Shown here piece by piece: positions 57,101 to 64,000 of a stretch of 64,000 bases of DNA. Source of the DNA: Ditylenchus dipsaci. Taxonomy: Eukaryota; Nematoda; Chromadorea; Rhabditida; Anguinidae. The position numbers and the translations under genes are program-made. The stretch lies in the NCBI GenBank assembly GCA_004194705.1, contig SADC01001182.1, forward strand, positions 434,001 through 498,000. Direction: 5' to 3'. A model generated the notes under the pieces. The model worked only from the letters and a program-made list of their open reading frames with translations. It did no database searches and was not told the origin of the DNA. Numbering within the stretch: position 1 is the first letter of the stretch; each line of letters begins with the position of its first letter.

Positions 57101-60100
57101 TGCAAGGCCATCGACAAAAAAGACGTGAGACACGACAGTGTGTGCGACAACTGTCACAATGTGGTCAAAAAAGTATATTCTGTAAATGAGTTGGAGCTAT
57201 GCATGACCTGCAAAATGTACTTCAAGTGAGTAACAGTTAAATTTGGGCTTAGACTCAAAAATCAAATATACAGCATTCGGATTCGACCAAGTAGACCGAA
57301 CCACCCCAAAACTCAAACTATATCCAAAAAACGGCATTTCACCACTGTCAAACCATCTTCAGCGTCCCGAATTAGTCCAGAAAAGAAGTTTTGGAACATG
57401 AAAACGTAAAAAAAAAGTTTTCGATCAAAGTGGACGACCACTTGGTTTGGTTGGTTCAAACTGAAAAATTTAAATTGCCGCATAATTTTTTAAAAGACAC
57501 GAATTTGAAAAATGTAGACCAAACAAATTTTGAGGCTTTTTTTTTTGGGTGGTTTGATGTGGTTCGGGGTGGTTTTGGGGTGGTTTGGGGTGGTTTGGGT
57601 GTTTGGGTGGTTTCGGGTGGTTTCGGGTGGTTTCGGGTGGTTCGGTCCCCCTATTGTTTTGGCAGTATTCATATGAATATTTCGGCGAAACGTTTCGCCG
57701 ATTTTATCCACCTCCATCTGGGTAACACCCTGAATATATCTAGCTGGGTACCTCTACTCGATACCACCACCTAAGTACATGAATAAGGGTACCTCCATTT
57801 GGGTACCTCCACCTGACTACATCTAACTGGGTACCTCGTGGTGGGTACCTGAACCTAGATTAAACCACCTAAGTACTTCATCTGGGTATTACCACCTAGT
57901 TACCTTTATTTTCTTACCACCAAGTTGGTACATCCTATTCATATCGATACCCTTACCTGGGACATTTATCTGGGTACTACTACCTGGGTACTACCACTGG
58001 AGTACTCCTACCTTGGTACCAGCGGTGCGCTGCGTACTATTACCTGGACGCAGGGTAGGTAGGTGTCCAGATACCTATCCACCTTATCTGGCCACACACC
58101 TACCCAACCTGGCCACGAAGAAGTACAAAAATTACTAGCAAGAAGAACATAAAAGACAAAACTGGTAAGAAACAAGAAAAATCAGCTTTTTGAAAAATTA
58201 ATTTGGTTTGATGCTATTGTGGCCAGTGTAACATCTACCTCACGTGGCCACCCGACCTCACCTCGCACCTCGACCTCGTACCTCGTACCTTCATTGTAGC
58301 CACCGTATAAATATGTGCCCTTCTTTGTTCCCACCCCTCCCTACACAGCCCTTCTTCCCTTTTCAAATATATCTCAGTAGTCTTTTTTTTAAACAAAAGT
58401 GGCTCTATATACAGCTAAATTACCACACAATATTACAATAATGAAAAATTAAAATATTGAATAGATTTTGGACAATGAATAATAAATGAATAATACATCG
58501 GACTACTAAAGTTCTGTTGGACTACTAAAATACTCTGGACAGGGCTGTAAATTTTTATTTTTGACATCCTACATCCACATCCGGCCAAAAAAATTTTTGA
58601 CATCCACATCCGACATCCGACCAAAAATTTTGACATCCAACATCCACATCCGACATCCGGTCTAAAAAAGTTTGACATCACATCCATCCGGATGTCAATT
58701 TTGTTTGACATTCTGACATCCAAATGACATCCGGATGTCAAAAATTTGCTGATATTCACTATTAATTAATAGTATGGGTACAATGGCCTAATTCGGCAAG
58801 AGATATAAAGAAGATACGGTCACAATACATGCGCACAACGATTGTAAAGTTTTATTTCGACGTCAAACCAAGACACTTAGGTGAAACAAATAAAACATTC
58901 ATCAGATAATCCCAGGAGCACTTTCCTTTGAAGGAACTCCTCAAACGAGCAGCCCTTGATACCAACAGAGTTAATCGACAAACGGGAGAAACCTCGCTTT
59001 GGAGCTTGGTTATATTGGAAATATTAGAATTCACCGGCATAGTAGAGGTTGCGACTAATGAGTGAAAAAGTTTAGCGGGCGACTCTTCGTTTTGACGACG
59101 GAAAATTCGAGAGGGTTATCCAACTGCGTTTTTGCCATCATCATCGCCTTTTCTCAATTTTAGTTAGGAATTCTTTGGGGGTGAATGGGCTATTGGAAAT
59201 TGTAGATTTGGAATTAAAGGAATAGGACCAACGATGAGACGGAAAGAAGAAAAGAAAATCTTTCTGAGTTTGCGGGATTTTAGATTATTCATTTTTGCGG
59301 ATTTTGGCCTATGGTTTTTTTCGAAACAACAAAGAAGAAGATTTAGAACAAGGAAACAAGTATCTCTCAACCACAGACTCAAAAAATCCGTAAAAGCATA
59401 TTGACATCCGCCATGAAAACATCCGAAAAACATCCGGCAAAACATCCGGACATCCGCTGACATCCGATCTAAAAATTTTGACATCCAACATCCACATCCA
59501 CATCCACATCCGCCGGATGTGGATGTTTCGGATGTACACATCCACATCCGGATGTATCTTCCGGATGTTTTTACAGCCCTGCTCTGGACTACTGGATTTC
59601 TATTGGACTACTAAAATTCATTGAACTACTAAAGTGCGGCTTAGACTACTAAACTCCTCAAAATCACACCTCGCGCAATTCCTTTGTTAAGCAAGTTAGA
59701 ATTCATTTTGTAGCTCACCTCACTGGCTACAAAATGAAGTATAACTTGACCAAGGAAAGTATTCGAAAAAGGGCAAGAACGCAGTGCCACAAACACGATT
59801 TTAAATCAGAAGTGGTTCTATTAGATTAAATACGATGTTTCCATGAATCCAAAAGACATCTTGTCTTTCTAAAAGCTTTTACCGTCAAAATTGCTGCTCT
59901 TCAATGAAAAGTTTTAAAAGTTAAGTCAAAAATCGTCATACTAATTCAGATCCACAAATCAGCACCGTCCCTGTCGCCAGCTGGACCGTCCCAAAAGACG
60001 AGTGGTGTGTCCTCCAGACATGAAGAATATTGCCATGAAGTTTGTGGAAATGGCCCAACCTGCTGAACCAACCACCAACTTTGAGGATGCCGATGATAGT

Positions 60101-63100
60101 GGAGAGTTGCAGATTGCTTGTCCCAAAGTAACTAGGTGTCAGCAGATTATTAAGTAAGTGGTTGCAGAATAAAGATAGTAAAAAAGTAGATACACACCAG
60201 GGCTGCAGCCGGGTTCTGTTTTTCTGCTTCTGTTTTACTGTGTTTTTCGCTTCTGTTTTTCTGTTTTCTGCTTCTGTTTTTTTAGCAAAATACCGTTTTC
60301 TGTTTTTCTGCTTATGGTTTTAAAAAAAAACCGGCTGCAGCCTGGTACACACCCCGTGAGATTTGAACTAGCGACGCTACCGGAGTATACTCACCCAGGC
60401 TTTTTTAGAGGCTCTTTTGCCCAGCTCCAGTGACCAAAACATGGTAAAACAGGCAAATGGTCGAAATTTCAAAATGCTCAAAACTCCATTTTTTATTGAC
60501 TCGAACTTAAATATAATGTATTTTTTGAACTCCTTAGGTGATTTTAGGTCGATATAGGGTGTTTGGAAACACTTTAAAAAAAATTCATTTGGGTGTATAC
60601 TCCGGTAGGGTCGAACTAGCTTGTCCGAATTTTCTGCATTCATATAAAAGCATCTATTTTTAGGTAAAAAATGTTATGAGATACCGGTAAAAAAAGTGTT
60701 TCTGTCAAGTTTTTCCAAAAAAAATGTAACATAGTTTTGAAAAAATATAGTTTCAAGAAAAAAGTTACTTTTCATAAAAAAAATTATTCTAACGCATCTC
60801 AGTAGCCAAAATGTCGTCGAGAATCGAAATCGGGAAACGCAATTCCAAAAACGTTTAATTTGCTGAGATATGACCATAACTTGGACTATTCACATTTTCG
60901 AAATTGACTGTTGAACTTCTGGTCATGTCTAAAAACTACATTTTTTAAATCCTGTTCTGTAATTTAGGTTTTTTGGAAATTTTAGGTCTGTGGTCTCGTA
61001 AGAGCCCAAGTGCACGCTGCCCCCTTCCGAAGAGTATTTTCTCTAAGCGTCCTATTTCGGGTTCCCTTGATTTTTTAAATTTTCCTTTATCGCAATGTGC
61101 AGCGAGCAAAGTTAGGCTTAGGTTTAGGCATTGGGCTTAGGCTTAGATGAAAAAAGTTAGCTTAGAGAAAAATACTCTTTGCAGGGGGAGGGGTGCACTT
61201 GGGTTGCTGTCCTGTGGTCTCTCGAAAAAAATTGCACAAAATAGCTACTTTTACATTTAAAAAAAGACAAGAAATGGACAAAGCAACCGCGAACTGTATT
61301 TTCACCAGCCCGGAGCACAACCGACACATTAAACCGACACTTTAACCGCTAAGCTGATAGCTGCATCTTTTTTAGCGTAATGAATGATTATAATTAACAC
61401 TGGAATGCCTGATTGTCCTAAGAGTACATCCTGGTGCGAAATTTCACGCTAAACATGATAGTGAAGAAAATCTAAAAAAAATCCCATTTGCGGGTCAACT
61501 GCCCCTACGAACCAACCAAGTCAGCATTTTTGCGTATACAACTTCAAGAGGGCAGATCTCGTCAAATTCAATTATTGATGTTACTGATTCATGACTTAAA
61601 CGAAAGCGCAGATCACGGACTATAAAATAAGGTATCATCGAGGTATTTATGACAATTTAATGTGAAAATTTTAGTTCAAAGAAAAAATTGTATCCTTTTT
61701 CAAAAACGGTGTTGATAATTATGAACCGAACAAAAATGTGATAACGTCATTTTTTTAGTTGTCAGTGTATATCATTGACACCGGATTCGAGTTCACCATG
61801 GTCGATTTGCTTATGAAGCTGCCTTTAAACGTGAAAACTTGGTGTCAAATTTCCAATCCCGATCAAGACAAAAAATGTTCGAATTCAAATTTTGACCCTA
61901 CCGGAGTATAAAATCCAACACCACACCCCCCCCCCCCCCAAATGAAATTATTTTAAAGTGTTTCCAAGCACCCTATATCGACCTAAAATTGCCTCAGGAG
62001 TTGAAAAAAGACATTATTTATGGTTAATAAAAAATTGAGTTTTGGACATTTTGAAATTTCTACCATTTGCCTGTTTTGGCATGTTTTGGTCACTGGAGCT
62101 GGGCAAAAATAGTCTCTATATGCATTTCTGGTCAAGAGTCTTGCTCGGAATTATGTCTAAGGTAAGTGAGTGCGCGCATCTCTAACCTACCAACCCACTG
62201 CTCCCCCTGCGCCCCCTTCGGGGGTCCCTTCGGGGGCGCAGGGGGCTTGGTTGCTTGGGTTGAGATGCGCACCCGCACATACCTTAGACGCAAATCACTC
62301 GTAAGTAACTCTGGATGCATGAAAAAGCATGCATACCAGAGTTTCTTCATGCGGTAGGCCCCAGTGAACAAAACTTTGTTCAACATCTTCCTTTTGTTCA
62401 CAATTAGCACCTTTTTAGTCCATTTCCACCCTAATACGGCCCTAAATCCTTCAAAAACGGTCAAAATAGGTATTTTCGGGTGGTCCCAAAACTCAATTTT
62501 TTATTGACTAGAACTTATAAATAATGTCTTTTTTGAGCTTCTGAGGCAATTTTAGGTCAATATAGGGTGTTTGGAAACATTTTAAATAAAATTCATTTGG
62601 TGGGGGTATACTCCAGTAGCGCCCAATTTTTTTGAAATTCAAATGATTTTTGTATTGAGCGGAATTTGACATTTGACAGCAAGTTTTCATGTTTAAGGGC
62701 AGATTTCTAAGCAAATCGACCACGCTAAACTCGAATCCGGTGTTAAAAAATTGGGGTTTCCATGGCAAAGTATAAGTTTTACGTTAAAATTGATTTTTAA
62801 TTTTTTTTGAGAGTCTTGCTAAACACTCCTCAAGCCTCCTTTTACCTAGCTCAAAGCTTTTTATGGTGTGATTTTTCTCGCTCTGTTGAATGATATATAT
62901 ACAAGGCTGTTAGGAAAGTCCTGTCACGACATTCATTCGCGGCAAAACTTTCGGATGAGTCCCGAAATTTTTCTATTTATAGAAACACGAGCATAACAAT
63001 CGTATGAGTTTCACATTATACGCCAAATGGGCCAAATAATTGCATCAATGTTTTATTTTATTATATACAAAGCACCCCTAGACCTAAAATTTGACGCTGA

Positions 63101-64000
63101 ATCCAATTCCAGCGTCAAAAACACTTTTGACCCTTTATTTTTGAGAAATGAGCACATTTTAGCATATGTGGAATCCATCCGAAAGTTCTGCAGCGAATGA
63201 ATGTCGTCACAGGACTTTCCTAACAACCTGGTACACTGACAACTAAAAAAAATGACCTTATCACACTTTTGTTACGTTCGTAATTATCAACACCGTTTTT
63301 GAAAAAGAATACAATTTTTCTTTGAACTAAAGTTTTTACATTTAATTGTCATAAATACCTCGATAATGCCTTATTTTAAAGCCCGTGATCTGCGCTTTTG
63401 TTTGAGTCATGAATCAGTGATATCAATAATTGAATTTGACGAGATCTGCCCTCTTGAAGTTGCATAGCAAAAATCTTGACTTGGTTGGTTTGTACGGGCA
63501 GTTGACCCGCAAATAGTGATTTTTTTTTAATTTTTTCAATATCATGTTTAGCGTAAAATTTTGCACTAGGATGTACTCTTAGGACAGTCAGGCATTTCAG
63601 TGTTAAACCCAAAAAGCAATAAATTCTGATACCCATCCTAAATTTCAGCCAAACCAAACAAGAATGGAGCAAGTGCGTGGAAATGCCATTCGCATCGAGA
63701 ATGCTGCTCGTGAACAATACAAAAACATAGTTGGCAGCACAGATTTGACTCAAATTCGCGCATTTCTACAACAGACAGCACCTAGTAATGCAAAAACCAG
63801 ACTGTCCTACACCTGGACCAAGTACGAGAAGGACACTGCTTTCCATGGTATAATAATCTGCAGTCATTTTTAACAAATTTATAGGAATTTAATTCAGCCT
63901 TAATTCTCAACAAAGGCAACTACCAAGCTGTAGCTGAAATTCTTACAACCAAAACTGCTGATATGGTCAAGGCCTTTTTTGAAGAGTTCCAGGAGACCAT
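42138..64000 (+). CDS. CoREST (RCOR)-like corepressor, ELM2 + two SANT, partial
   Basis: Scaffold that links LSD1-type demethylase and HDAC1/2 on chromatin. Exons: 42138-42224, 42283-42437, 56629-56719, 56784-56854, 56929-57047, 57097-57225, 59950-60153, 63649-63847 and 63898 beyond the edge. ELM2: KIREGNDFQVQVPE, then RETCLWKPSGSVFGGYPNLM and ALFILLLSKYDLELAGQKL. SANT1: DDQFTFRHALNCYGKNFTKI, IPHKSVYALVQHYYKTKKYQ. A Cys4 stretch follows (VCDNCHNVVKKVY ... LCMTCKMYFK). SANT2: YTWTKYEKDTAFHALILNKG, NYQAVAEILTTKTADMVKAF, cut by the window end. Domain order matches CoREST (MIER proteins have one SANT). Junctions keep phase except 60153 to 63649, where a small exon may be hidden. No ATG found upstream of 42138. 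The 14-kb third intron listed here (42438-56628) is filled by nested transposons. Confidence 0.82.
42438..43688. other. CoREST intron, unique-looking part
   Basis: AT-rich with TTTTTTGATTT runs. No gene or repeat end recognised before the hAT MITE at 43689. Confidence 0.4.
43689..43888. mobile_element. 200-bp hAT MITE in the hairpin repeat
   Basis: CAGGGCTGCCATATGTCC at the left and GATTGCAGCCCTG at the right, with target duplication CTCTATAT (43681-43688, 43889-43896). The host is a copy of the same dispersed repeat that carries the 1.8-kb hAT at 26394, at the same position. Confidence 0.88.
43900..44787. repeat. Dispersed repeats in CoREST intron
   Basis: CCCCTCCCAATACAGCCCTT at 43931 and its complement at about 44580-44610 form ends of a palindromic MITE-like unit; GGGGACCAAGGC and AAATCTGATTTTC tracts lie between. 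No gene. Confidence 0.55.
45019..45240 (-). pseudogene. hAT transposase C-terminal fragment
   Basis: Minus-strand LSQIALVTLPSPATSASVER, then VYSGVTINTIRQKGRSGQLL and VKRRVLLNFNKI. The SPATSASVERVYS block and following basic helix are the hAT C-terminal dimerisation domain. The rest of the transposase was not found; the source is presumably the hAT element with GCACCGGTGCC ends. Confidence 0.78.
45433..45562 (-). CDS. Exon-like ORF of unknown function
   Basis: After a minus-strand AG the frame reads PSKTTYSFLQQIKQTIEGKI, then MEPGVRGSDAFVKEWYSSM and TAA. The composition is protein-like and not repeat-like, but I do not recognise it. It might be part of the hAT gene or a captured last exon. 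Upstream is an ATCGATCGTATCGAT-rich repeat (45580-45660). Confidence 0.3.
45875..47114. other. Non-coding interior of the foldback-like element
   Basis: AT-rich DNA with a G-run near 46327 and a short AAGCTGAAATCAG inverted motif near 46800. No gene or element end recognised. Confidence 0.4.
47320..48995 (+). repeat. Tandem array of exon-like units in Helitron 1
   Basis: About 14 units of 85-150 bases. Each has a pyrimidine tract ending TTCAG or TTTCAG, then TCTCTC..., GACTCGGTGGTGCCTCAAGA, GAATCAAGATGCTGAACCCG and GTGGTGGTCATTCATGGTAC. Some units lack the last block. The Y-tract plus AG makes each unit look like an acceptor followed by an exon, but the frame is not kept between units. Confidence 0.85.
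49004..51748 (+). mobile_element. MULE with minisatellite terminal repeats
   Basis: Flanked by ATTTATGG (48996-49003, 51749-51756), inserted in the last unit of the Helitron array; neighbouring units show the empty site (CTATCTATGGTACTGTGACC at about 48664). The ends GTAAAAGGACAACTGCCGACC and its imperfect complement run into inverted arrays of CAACTGCCGACCATCC units (49014-49190, 51606-51740). A Mutator-type transposase is encoded between. Confidence 0.85.
49467..51345 (+). pseudogene. MULE transposase, frame-damaged
   Basis: Mutator-superfamily cut-and-paste transposase. N-terminal Cys/His segment MCTECNAKRKKWKEQ ... EPNHPHFCYG, with an intron at about 49628-49675. Then VDGLKARRSMQAQLASG and RYGERLLLFGG. 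The catalytic core shows ADGNFKFKPEGDTCQVYRIL (first Asp), FAHFDHEPAVWKAYKRQFPD (second Asp) with CSFHVKQAL (the MULE C-x2-H), and WNARSEDQNTAESYHGKLRH (candidate Glu). These blocks are in order but in different frames, and several shifts cannot be explained by introns, so the copy looks disabled. The acidic tail ends ENPAHINLY with TGA at about 51344. Confidence 0.78.
52242..54661 (+). mobile_element. Helitron 2, in tandem with Helitron 1
   Basis: Same 5' end (TCCTATATACTAAAAGAGAG) directly after the CTAG of Helitron 1, same 3' hairpin CCCGCCCGTAGGGCGGG followed by CAAGCACTAG and T. 2.4 kb, no Rep/Hel. The interior includes repeated ACGCTTTTACAAGTCT-type and GTTGAGTCTCAAATT-type text; a 66-codon frame at 53621-53821 is unrecognised. 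Confidence 0.9.
54681..55595. mobile_element. 915-bp near-perfect palindrome (Tc1/mariner-type)
   Basis: TACAGTAGCGGAAAAAAGTG and its complement at the ends, TA at both tips. Arms of about 400 bases share ATGACTCAAGCATAAGTTTT, CTCCCAACTACATGCATTC, GATCGCCGGAATCTCAGCTA and AGCGCTGAGAAACGGACGGT. The loop is about 60 bases. The left arm has an extra roughly 250-base block (54890-55150), so the arms are not fully symmetrical. No transposase. Confidence 0.85.
55700..56110 (-). repeat. Repeat with tRNA-like tail, uninterrupted copy
   Basis: Complement of the repeat at 11790-12200: the minus strand reads B-box-like GGTCACGGGTTCGACTACCA, then GTGTCAAAATGTAGCC and CCATGTCCAATTCGATGGAA. The site where the 148-bp hAT MITE sits in the other copy is CTTTAAAG here. 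Ends in a C-run at 56120. Confidence 0.7.
56444..56512 (-). tRNA. tRNA-Arg(ACG)-like gene with damaged T arm
   Basis: Minus strand: acceptor GGTCCTG pairs with CAGGATC; D arm GGCGCAATGGATAACGCG; anticodon stem TTGGT/GCCAA around the loop TTACGGA, anticodon ACG. The T arm reads GCAGGTTCGATGCCAGG: about four bases of the expected loop and 3' stem strand are missing, so the T arm cannot close normally. Probably a pseudogene, or a consensus deletion. It lies in the CoREST intron 117 bases before the exon at 56629. Confidence 0.6.
57226..58060. repeat. Repeats in CoREST intron
   Basis: 57300-57500 matches an arm of the BUB3-intron foldback element (CACTGTCAAACCATCTTCAG; AGTGGACGACCACTTGGTTT). 57540-57650 is a GGTGGTTTCGG tract. 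57700-58060 is a degenerate GGGTACCTCCACCTG repeat like 21640-21960. Confidence 0.65.
58060..58539. other. CoREST intron, no gene
   Basis: CTCGTACCTCGTACCT low-complexity (58250-58300), a CCTCCCTACACAGCCCTTCTT dispersed-repeat motif (about 58340) and GGACTACTAAAAT repeats near 58500 that recur just past the next element (59590-59650). Confidence 0.4.
58540..59581. mobile_element. hAT-type element, CATCCACATCCG repeats
   Basis: Ends CAGGGCTGTAAA and TTTACAGCCCTG; direct flanks CTCTGGAC. Subterminal GACATCCACATCCGGATGTC repeats in opposite orientation (58560-58750, 59400-59570). The interior holds a minus-strand frame (58852-59040) with LTLLVSRAARLRSSFKGKCS that I cannot place. Confidence 0.75.
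60198..60344. mobile_element. 147-bp hAT MITE
   Basis: Inverted CAGGGCTGCAGCCGG / CCGGCTGCAGCCTG; flanks ATACACAC and GTACACAC (7 of 8). TTCTGTTTTTCTGCTTCTG repeats inside. Confidence 0.8.
60350..61390. repeat. Dispersed repeat and unique intron DNA
   Basis: 60400-60610: reversed copy of the CAGCTCCAGTGACCAAAAC family, with AGGTCGATATAGGGTGTTTG. 60620-61390: AT-rich, no gene; a small inverted CTAAGC/GCTTAG tract around 61030-61170. Confidence 0.5.
61900..62780. repeat. Full copy of the dispersed hairpin repeat
   Basis: Most complete copy: CACTGGAGCTGGGCAAAAAT, CTCTATATGCATTTCTGGTC, GTCTAAGGTAAGTGAGTGCG, then a strong GC stem (CTGCGCCCCCTTCGGGGG with its complement), CACATACCTTAGACG and GCATACCAGAGTTTCTTCAT. 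Flanked on both sides, in opposite orientation, by the CACCCTATATCGACCTAAAA motif (61968; about 62550). Confidence 0.8.
62905..63228. mobile_element. Palindromic MITE, AGGAAAGTCCTGTCACGACA ends
   Basis: GGCTGTTAGGAAAGTCCTGT at the left and ACAGGACTTTCCTAACAAC at the right; inner arms share GACATTCATTCGC and AACTTTCGGATG. About 320 bases, non-coding. Confidence 0.8.

Larger units (their letters stand above)
61391..63622. mobile_element. Inverted-repeat element with 380-base arms
   Basis: Arms 61391-61770 and 63233-63622 are inverted copies (GTCCTAAGAGTACATCCT, CTTCAAGAGGGCAGATCTCG, AAACGGTGTTGATAATTA). The middle holds dispersed repeats and a palindromic MITE. It ends 26 bases before the CoREST exon at 63649, so its right arm includes or abuts that intron's branch/acceptor region. 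Confidence 0.75.

Overview
The window looks like a nuclear contig from an invertebrate animal. It is AT-rich. Its genes are split by many GT-AG introns, often only about 45-60 bases long, with T-rich acceptors. The recognisable proteins (BUB3, a PiT phosphate transporter, a CoREST-type ELM2/SANT protein, an SLC6-like relic) are metazoan. Intron size and acceptors resemble nematodes, but other compact-intron invertebrates cannot be excluded. No bacterial, organellar or viral gene was recognised.

Layout. 1-5.2 kb: a 3.7-kb foldback-like transposon with inverted minisatellite ends that encloses broken exons of an SLC6 neurotransmitter-type transporter. 6.0-10.3 kb (+): BUB3 spindle-checkpoint WD40 gene in 12 exons, with one reading-frame slip and a 2.8-kb intron made of nested transposons. 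11-19 kb: transposon territory, including a hAT transposase element inserted inside another hAT element, each with a visible 8-bp target duplication. 19.9-30.3 kb (-): a complete PiT-family sodium/phosphate symporter in 12 exons; its introns hold foldback, hAT and palindromic elements. 30.3-42.1 kb: intergenic, almost entirely palindromic MITEs. 42.1 kb to the right edge (+): a CoREST (RCOR)-like gene running off the window. Its 14-kb intron holds an apparent 11.6-kb hAT element (44788-56345). That element contains a 9.9-kb foldback-like element, which contains two head-to-tail Helitrons, the first of which contains a MULE with recognisable DDE transposase pieces.

The most unusual theme is a set of foldback-like elements. 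They share one architecture: inverted arrays of short tandem repeats at the two ends and 8-bp target duplications. Their repeat units are unrelated from copy to copy. One carries SLC6 exons and one carries a MULE-type transposase, which suggests FB/NOF-like relatives of the Mutator superfamily. Exon boundaries were derived by eye from homology, frame and GT-AG rules; transposon ends come from visible terminal repeats and duplicated flanks.

The two conserved genes each show a one-base frame problem (BUB3 exon 7; PiT around exons 8-9). With otherwise well-preserved coding sequence, consensus indels are as likely as true mutations.
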